DNA of 57,793 bases from JACRIM01 sp964605185 (GTDB taxonomy: Bacteria; Planctomycetota; Phycisphaerae; UBA1845; UTPLA1), in assembly GCA_964605185.1 (NCBI GenBank), contig CAZSBF010000012.1:1-57793 (forward strand), read 5' to 3'. Of the stretch, positions 52,892 to 57,793 are shown piece after piece (position 1 is the stretch's first letter; every line of letters begins with the position of its first letter). A program made the translations under genes and the position numbers. The notes beneath the pieces were generated by a model. It saw only the letters and a program-made list of their open reading frames with translations. It was not told the DNA's origin and did not search any database.

Positions 52892-53710
52892 ATGGCTTCA
52901 GACGGCGATCGTATTATAGTTCAGGCCTCCGGGCGATTCCCGCGCGAGCGTGTTCGCGTGACATTCGATGCCGCGCCGCGGCCGAGCACGCCTGCGTTGG
53001 ATGCCTTTATCGCGGAGGAGTGGGAGCGGCAGGTCGCCCTGGCGAAGGGCACGCAGCGAATGCTGTTCAATGGCGAGATGCTTCGCTATGTGTCACACGC
53101 GGTCGGGGCCGATGCGTCTGGGCAGCGGTTTGAAATGATGGTCGGCCCGACGTGTTACCGCGACTTTGTCGGCACCAATCTTTATGGCGGTACATGGCTG
53201 GAGCGCGTCGGCTGGGAGTGTTTCTCCAACGCCGTCGGCACCACGGCGACTATTCTTACGGCTGATGGCATGATTTGTTACGGACGGCGGTCGCAGCGCG
53301 TCGCGTTTCACGCGGGCCATGTTCACACCTTCGGCGGGGCGTTGGAAATGAACGATCGCGCCGCCGACGGCAGCGTCGATGTGTTTGGAAGCCTGCAACG
53401 CGAACTGCGCGAAGAACTCGCCCTGACACCCGACGACATCATCGCCATTGAGTGCGTGGGCCTGATCCGCGACAAGGAAATTCACCAGCCCGAATTGCTT
53501 TTCGAGGCCCGCGTGCGACTCACCGCGGACGAGATTCGCGCCCGCTGGGAGTCGGCCGAGGCGAAGGATGAGCACGAGGGGCTGGTGTCGTTTCGCGACG
53601 ATTCGGCGGCGATTAACGAGTTCATTTCAACGTGTGGAGCGATTGCCCCGGTGGCAGTAGGGGCGCTGGAGATTCACCGGCGGTTGCGATCTGAGAGCGG
53701 CCTCGGCTAA
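52892..53710 (+). CDS. Nudix hydrolase (NUDT22-like)
   Basis: 272 residues from ATG 52892; two GTG codons just upstream are less likely. The Nudix box is split: GGALE, a short insertion (MNDRAADGSVDVF), then GSLQRELREELAL. N-terminal sequence (YRDFVGTN) is not a Nudix domain. This resembles the NUDT22 type, which acts on UDP-sugars, but the substrate is not certain. The stop overlaps the convergent Uma2 stop by four bases. Confidence 0.75.
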   Translation: MASDGDRIIVQASGRFPRERVRVTFDAAPRPSTPALDAFIAEEWERQVALAKGTQRMLFNGEMLRYVSHAVGADASGQRFEMMVGPTCYRDFVGTNLYGGTWLERVGWECFSNAVGTTATILTADGMICYGRRSQRVAFHAGHVHTFGGALEMNDRAADGSVDVFGSLQRELREELALTPDDIIAIECVGLIRDKEIHQPELLFEARVRLTADEIRARWESAEAKDEHEGLVSFRDDSAAINEFISTCGAIAPVAVGALEIHRRLRSESGLG

Positions 53711-54261
53711 TCCGCAAAGAACTCCGACACTGCAATCGAGAAGCCGGGAAGGATGTCGGCGTCTGCGATGCGGCCATCGCGATCGACGATGACCGGCTCA
53801 GCATCCGATCGAAATACATGAACGCGTTCGGTTTCGGGGTCGAGAACCCAGACGCGATCCACCCCCATGCGAAGGTACTCACCGGCCTTCTCCACCATGT
53901 CGCGCCAACCCTGGCCTTTGCCGATGATCTCGACGACCAATTCGGGTGGCACGTCCAGGAATCCTTCGACACGCCGGCCTTTGGGCAATCGCGAATAAGA
54001 GATGTACGCGACGTCGGCCCCGCGGACAGTATCGGGGCCGATTTCCACAATGATGCCGGCCTCGTTGGTGATTACGCGACCACAAGTCTGTGCTCGCGCC
54101 CAATCCTCCAACGCAAAGCCGACATTAATGCTGATTCTGCTATGTCCGAATCCACCGGGTGACAATTGAACCACCTCGCCCCGGACCAATTCGCACGGCC
54201 CGAGTGTTAGGCAAATCCTCTCGAATTCCTGCGCGGTCGTCAATGTAGGGGTCGTCGCCAT
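53707..54261 (-). CDS. Uma2-family (DUF820) endonuclease-like protein
   Basis: 184-residue protein with PD-(D/E)xK-like core. Uma2 landmarks are present: ELVRGEVVQLSPGG, ADVAYISYSRLP, LVVEIIGKGQG, and VDRVWVLDPETERVHVFR. The ATG at 54261 is chosen by domain start; the open frame upstream to 54711 lies antisense to the next gene. Cellular role of the family is unclear. Confidence 0.88.
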   Translation of the reverse strand: MATTPTLTTAQEFERICLTLGPCELVRGEVVQLSPGGFGHSRISINVGFALEDWARAQTCGRVITNEAGIIVEIGPDTVRGADVAYISYSRLPKGRRVEGFLDVPPELVVEIIGKGQGWRDMVEKAGEYLRMGVDRVWVLDPETERVHVFRSDAEPVIVDRDGRIADADILPGFSIAVSEFFAD

Positions 54262-54351
54262 AGCCTTGCCTTTGTCGTCTCTATTATACCATCGACGCTG
54301 GAGTAATTCCGCCTTGCGAGAGCAGGCCGTCACCGATACGTTTATCACTGC

Positions 54352-55335
54352 ATGGGCATCAACTTCAACGATGTTTTCTCGGCGTTTGGTTATACGCTCA
54401 GTCTGCCCGAGCGGCTGGCCCGTTCGCTCGCGGCCACGCTCGGCGGCACGACCAAGATCCTCACGGATACGCTCATCCCCGAGCCGCTTCGCAAAACGAA
54501 TACGTACACCGCCGTCGTCGGCAATGCCCAGCGGTTTTTCATCGAGAAGGTGGCCGAGGTGCAGGGCGCCTATGCCGATTCTCCCGGCGGGGCCTTGCCT
54601 GATGATTACATTCCGAGAGTCATTGCCGGCAACATCATCAGCACGGCGGGCATTCTCTCGGTGCATCTGTCGCCGCTCTGGGTGTTTGCCCTCGCGTCGG
54701 ATGTAGCCCATGGGTCGAAGATTTATTTGAATCGCCTTGTGACGGAGTTGAAAGAAAGCAAGGTCATCCCGCCGGACGCTAACATTTCCGAGGTCGATGA
54801 ATTGCTGGACTCATTGGGCAAAGCGGGCAAGGACACGGCGCAGGTGTTCGACATCCCGCCGGTCGATGTGGGGCAGATTCGCGAATTGCGCGATCGACTG
54901 ACGGCGGGCTATCAGAACGTGTTCAAGGAAGCGACCGACTTGTTGCCGCGCATGGATGCAATCTGGAAGAAGATGGAAAGCCTCGCCACACGTGACAACG
55001 TGGCGATCGACTCGATCGTCGGATTGATGACGGTCGATCTGGCAAAGGGCGCGGGCAAGGCGATCGACGCGGCCTTCGCCGTCGGGAATGTGACCACGAA
55101 TGTCCTTGCCGAAACGATTCTACAGTCCTATGGCGAGACGATGCTCCGCGTGCAGAACAAGGGCGCGATGGTCTGCCTCGATGAGGCGACCAGACCTTAC
55201 ATGGAAGCCATCTCAACCCACATGAGCCTGGAAAAGGAAACGTGGACCGAGTGGGCGCTAAAGAAGGTGCTCAAGCCCATCGTGGGGACGCCTACGCCGA
55301 CTGCCGTCCCGCCCACACCGCCGCCACAGGCCTGA
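54352..55335 (+). CDS. Unrecognised 327-residue protein
   Basis: Soluble protein without signal peptide, mostly helical, with a short hydrophobic stretch (VIAGNIISTAGILSVHLSPL) and a proline-rich tail (PTPTAVPPTPPPQA). The composition and long helices (DVGQIRELRDRLTAGYQNVF) suggest a membrane-associated or PHA-granule-like protein, but I find no domain signature. The upstream Uma2 gene diverges from it (90-nt gap). Confidence 0.65.
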   Translation: MGINFNDVFSAFGYTLSLPERLARSLAATLGGTTKILTDTLIPEPLRKTNTYTAVVGNAQRFFIEKVAEVQGAYADSPGGALPDDYIPRVIAGNIISTAGILSVHLSPLWVFALASDVAHGSKIYLNRLVTELKESKVIPPDANISEVDELLDSLGKAGKDTAQVFDIPPVDVGQIRELRDRLTAGYQNVFKEATDLLPRMDAIWKKMESLATRDNVAIDSIVGLMTVDLAKGAGKAIDAAFAVGNVTTNVLAETILQSYGETMLRVQNKGAMVCLDEATRPYMEAISTHMSLEKETWTEWALKKVLKPIVGTPTPTAVPPTPPPQA

Positions 55336-55400
55336 AGCCATCGCACTACGTCTGCGGCTCCCATCATTTGCATTTGTGCGTTTCCTCGTGAGCTATTATC

Positions 55401-56162
55401 TCAGTTACGAATTCGGCGATACATGAACGGTACACCGCCGGATAGTCCTAGTACGATCATGGCGGGCTCGGGGATACATCCAGTGATATTGTTGTCATTG
55501 AGTGTCACCGTCTGTTTAGCCAGTGCACTTCCGTGCAGGATGTTCGCGTTGCTCCTCATGATGATGTTCGTTTGTGCGAGGATGTGCCCCTCAAATTCCG
55601 TATTGGCGCCGAGTGTTGCATCTCCGCCAACCTGCCAGAACGTGTTGCATCCCGGTGTCGAGCCACCGTTGATCGTGACGACGGAGGAATTGCTATCGGT
55701 AATAAGAGAGGACCCGATCTGGAAAACGAATAGTGCGTTTGGATCGCCGTGAGCATTGAGCGTCAACGTTCCATACAAGGTGGCTGATGCCCCAAGACGA
55801 TAGACGCCTGGATCGAGCATGAGTCCACCAAGATTTTGCCCGCTCAGATCCGATGTGAATGGCAGGTCCAGGGCGACTTTGTATGCAGTTGCGAAATCAC
55901 TCTGGGCCTGAAGCGCGAGCGCCTCATCCGCGTGTATTGTGTAGGGCAGCATGACTCTCCCCGGCAGGAAGCCCGTGATCGCAGACGTTGACTTTACTCC
56001 GATATGACCGCCATCGACGATGGATTGGCCGCTGTTGGTGACCGATAAGCCGGCCAGGACCGCGAAGTCTCCCGCGGTCGCCAGCAAAATGCCGGCGTGC
56101 GCCTGCGCTGAAAAGCCGAGAAGTCCCGTGACCACCAGCAGTCGTGTGATTTTATCATTCAT
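55401..56162 (-). CDS. DUF3494 (ice-binding-like) protein with PEP-CTERM anchor, copy 1
   Basis: 253 residues from ATG 56162 (RBS AAGGAG); TTG 56168 is an in-frame alternative. Signal peptide (VVTGLLGFSAQAHA), then the DUF3494 beta-solenoid (AGDFAVLAGLSVTNSGQSIV, PGVYRLGASATLYGTLTL, VTINGGSTPGCNTFWQVG) found in ice-binding and adhesin proteins. The C-terminus IPEPAMIVLG...RRIR is a PEP-CTERM sorting tail. About 60% identical to copy 2 by eye. A structured leader with terminator lies 91 nt upstream. Confidence 0.88.
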   Translation of the reverse strand: MNDKITRLLVVTGLLGFSAQAHAGILLATAGDFAVLAGLSVTNSGQSIVDGGHIGVKSTSAITGFLPGRVMLPYTIHADEALALQAQSDFATAYKVALDLPFTSDLSGQNLGGLMLDPGVYRLGASATLYGTLTLNAHGDPNALFVFQIGSSLITDSNSSVVTINGGSTPGCNTFWQVGGDATLGANTEFEGHILAQTNIIMRSNANILHGSALAKQTVTLNDNNITGCIPEPAMIVLGLSGGVPFMYRRIRN

Positions 56163-56253
56163 TTCCAAGCTCCTTCTTTGCCTGAGCGTTCAACGTCGCA
56201 GGGCGTTTGTGGCGAAACGGTCGCCATGTTTCACACGCCCGGGCGAATTTGGT

Positions 56254-56357
56254 AAAAAAAAAGCCGACGTGGGAACACCCGAGGGTGTTCCAGCACGTCG
56301 GCTTACTCGCTAACGAGCTTTCCGGGTTCGCCGGACCGCTCTTTTTCGTGTCTACCG
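56254..56357 (-). ncRNA. Structured leader with intrinsic terminator, copy A
   Basis: ~100-nt element in the 5' region of DUF3494 copy 1. Reading the minus strand: CGGTAGACACGA, an AAAGAGC...GCTC stem enclosing a CCGG/CCGG hairpin, CGTTAGCGAGTAA, then an 18-bp hairpin (GCCGACGTG arms, 56263-56302) followed by nine Ts. No indels and about 90% identity to copy B, higher than the ~60% of the coding sequences. It matches no riboswitch consensus I know. A terminator within a leader suggests attenuation by a ligand or protein. Confidence 0.65.
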
Positions 56358-56678
56358 CGAATTGCGATTGAGGTGCATCGCTTGGTCTTCGGATTTCGAA
56401 TGAATCGCAAAGACGAGAAGGAGCATATCAGTGTGCGGGGGAGATTTCTGACTCTGGGAAGATATTTTGATATGTATTTTGATTATCTATACGTACATAT
56501 GTTAATCAGGAATCCTGAGAAACGTGAATCGGTGGCACGACCCTACACACGAGGCGTATGTTCAGCTCGCGCGCCGTGAGGTGATGCCACATCGTGAAAT
56601 CGCGCTGCCGGGAAGCGGAGCGCGGCAGAATAAATGTCGGACGACTGTCAGCCCGATCCGTTTCAGAAGTGCTGACCG
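56358..56678. other. Non-coding stretch between the two DUF3494 genes
   Basis: 321 nt downstream of copy 2 and upstream of the copy-A leader. It is AT-rich in part. I see no convincing gene, terminator or repeat; the copy-1 promoter must lie here. Confidence 0.5.
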
Positions 56679-57458
56679 TTATGCGACTCTTGTTCCGCTC
56701 CGCGATCGGCGCATGGACAACGGAATGGCGCAGATCAGGCTGAGAAACATCGTGGCGGGCTCTGGAATGCAGGCCGTAATGTTGTTGTCATCAAGGGTCA
56801 CGACGCCATTACGCGCCAGCGCGCTGCCGAACAGGATGTTCGCGTCGGTGTTCATGGTGATGTCCGTGAGCGCGAGGATGTGCCCCTGAAACTCAGTGCC
56901 GGCTCCGAGTGTCGCGGAACTTCCAACTTGCCAGAACACGTTGCATCCCGGTGTCGAACCACCGTTGATGGTGACCACGGAAGCGTTACTTGCTGTAATG
57001 ACCGTGCTTCCGATTTGGAAAACGAATTCCGCGTTCGGATCGCCGTGGGCATCGAGCGTCAGTGTTCCCGTCAGGAAAGCGGATGTAGTAAAGAAGTAGA
57101 CGCCTGGGTCGAGCGTGAGTCCACCAAGGTCCTGTCCGGTTAGATCATCGGTGAATGGCAAAGCTGCCGCGGCGTTGTACGCTGTGGTGAGATCATCCTG
57201 AGCCTGCTGCGCGACTCCATCCCCCGAGTGGATCATGTATGGCGGGACCACTATTCCCGGCGTAACTCCGATGATCGTAGCACCCGGACTGACTCCTAAA
57301 TGTCCTCCGTCGATGACGGATGGGCCCGTGTTCATGACCGCCGAGCCGGCCAAGACCGCGAAGTCTCCTGCGGTCTCCAGCAATATGCCTGCGTGAGCCT
57401 GTGTTGAGTAGCTGATGAGTCCCATGACGATCAGCGGCATCATGATTTTGTTGTTCAT
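56679..57458 (-). CDS. DUF3494 (ice-binding-like) protein with PEP-CTERM anchor, copy 2
   Basis: 259 residues from ATG 57458 (RBS GGGAG). The signal peptide (LIVMGLISYSTQAHAG), DUF3494 core (PGVYFFTTSAFLTGTLTL, GGSTPGCNVFWQVG), and PEP-CTERM tail (IPEPATMF ... RRSR) match copy 1. A copy of the same structured leader is 95 nt upstream. The frame upstream to 57551 is rejected since it crosses the leader region. Confidence 0.88.
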   Translation of the reverse strand: MNNKIMMPLIVMGLISYSTQAHAGILLETAGDFAVLAGSAVMNTGPSVIDGGHLGVSPGATIIGVTPGIVVPPYMIHSGDGVAQQAQDDLTTAYNAAAALPFTDDLTGQDLGGLTLDPGVYFFTTSAFLTGTLTLDAHGDPNAEFVFQIGSTVITASNASVVTINGGSTPGCNVFWQVGSSATLGAGTEFQGHILALTDITMNTDANILFGSALARNGVVTLDDNNITACIPEPATMFLSLICAIPLSMRRSRSGTRVA

Positions 57459-57552
57459 TTTCGAACTCCCTTTTTGTGCGTGCAGTAGTCGCCACCGTGC
57501 GATCGTGGCAGAACAGTAGCCATAAGCGTCAAGCGACCGAGCGCGGTCCATG

Positions 57553-57653
57553 AAAAAAGCCGACGTAGGAACACCCGAGGGTCTTCCATCACGTCGGCTT
57601 ACTCGTTAACAAGCGTTCCGGCTTCGCCGGACTGCTCTTTATCGTGTCTACCG
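57553..57653 (-). ncRNA. Structured leader with intrinsic terminator, copy B
   Basis: Same element as 56254-56357, upstream of DUF3494 copy 2: CGGTAGACACGATAAAGAGC, TCCGGCGAAGCCGGA hairpin, CGAGTAA, then the terminator hairpin (57559-57598) and six Ts. Nine or so substitutions against copy A and no gaps. Confidence 0.65.
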
Positions 57654-57671
57654 GTAACAGCGTTCTGTTTT

Positions 57672-57705
57672 AATCCACTGGTACTTCGCATCGAATCAGT
57701 GGATT
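57672..57705. repeat. 9-bp inverted repeat upstream of leader B
   Basis: AATCCACTG (57672-57680) and CAGTGGATT (57697-57705), a perfect pair with a 16-nt loop, 19 nt upstream of leader B. No T-run follows on either strand; it may be an operator. Confidence 0.5.
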
Positions 57706-57793
57706 GCGATCAGTCCGTGGAGCATAGCAACGCATACGTCCGTTTTCATTTTCCATGGCTTCATTCCCTGTATGAATTGTTAAGAAAGCGTGC

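Noticed and set aside
53622..54711. Longer Uma2 reading frame starting at 54711
   Set aside because: The first 150 codons lie antisense to the neighbouring gene and have no domain match; the Uma2 domain begins at the ATG at 54261.
56254..56357. Known c-di-GMP-I (GEMM) riboswitch
   Set aside because: The characteristic GGCAAACC and ACGCAAAGC segments are absent.

Overview
The window looks like a 58-kb piece of a planctomycete chromosome with moderately high GC. The support is the mix of gene families: large secreted proteins ending in dockerin-like Asp/Asn repeats, thrombospondin type 3 repeats, PEP-CTERM proteins, an ECF sigma factor of the kind paired with Ser/Thr kinase-TPR proteins, a Uma2 protein, and nitrogen-oxide genes of the NXR and octaheme hydroxylamine-oxidoreductase (HAO) types. 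It is probably a draft or metagenome assembly, because ten Ns interrupt one gene at 9401-9410. Nothing here encodes hydrazine synthase, so anammox cannot be claimed.

Bases 1-10500 hold nitrogen-oxide and electron-transfer genes. On the minus strand, read from 7002 to 82, a compact operon encodes a membrane polyferredoxin with TPR repeats, a tyrosine phenol-lyase-like PLP enzyme, a Rieske protein, an enlarged cytochrome b and an octaheme HAO-like protein. On the plus strand follow an NnrS-like membrane protein with DUF1858-type ends, a methyltransferase and an Rrf2/NsrR-like regulator. The HAO-like and NnrS-like frames are each broken by one in-frame TAG.

Bases 10500-22700 are one long plus-strand operon for a periplasmic nitrite oxidoreductase/nitrate reductase of the NXR class. 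It encodes a dicytochrome/heme-b gamma subunit, a Tat-exported molybdenum alpha subunit, a small protein, an iron-sulfur beta subunit, a TorD/NarJ chaperone, an HExxH/zinc-ribbon protein, a membrane miniprotein, an outer-membrane porin, MoaA and MobA. A perfect palindrome covers the -35 box of its promoter, next to the Rrf2 gene. The region thus carries catalytic subunits, maturation, cofactor synthesis, an outer-membrane route and a probable regulator.

Bases 22860-34450 hold two very large secreted surface proteins on the minus strand and a divergent ECF sigma factor/Ser-Thr kinase-TPR pair. Bases 34500-39720 are a scarred mobile region: a truncated DUF6573-like gene, an array of stem-loops, a large serine recombinase plus a C-terminal fragment of a second one, a tRNA-Ser 3' fragment, a RAYT transposase with REP-like repeats, and a gene fragment.

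Bases 39727-50408 hold a coiled-coil lipoprotein and a complete kdp potassium-transport locus with two leading miniproteins, an outer-membrane protein, a further miniprotein and the kdpDE two-component pair. Bases 50500-57793 hold katG, a Nudix protein, a Uma2 protein, an unrecognised 327-residue protein and two tandem DUF3494/PEP-CTERM genes. Each of these two genes is preceded by a copy of the same ~100-nt structured leader ending in an intrinsic terminator, a good candidate for an undescribed cis-regulatory RNA.
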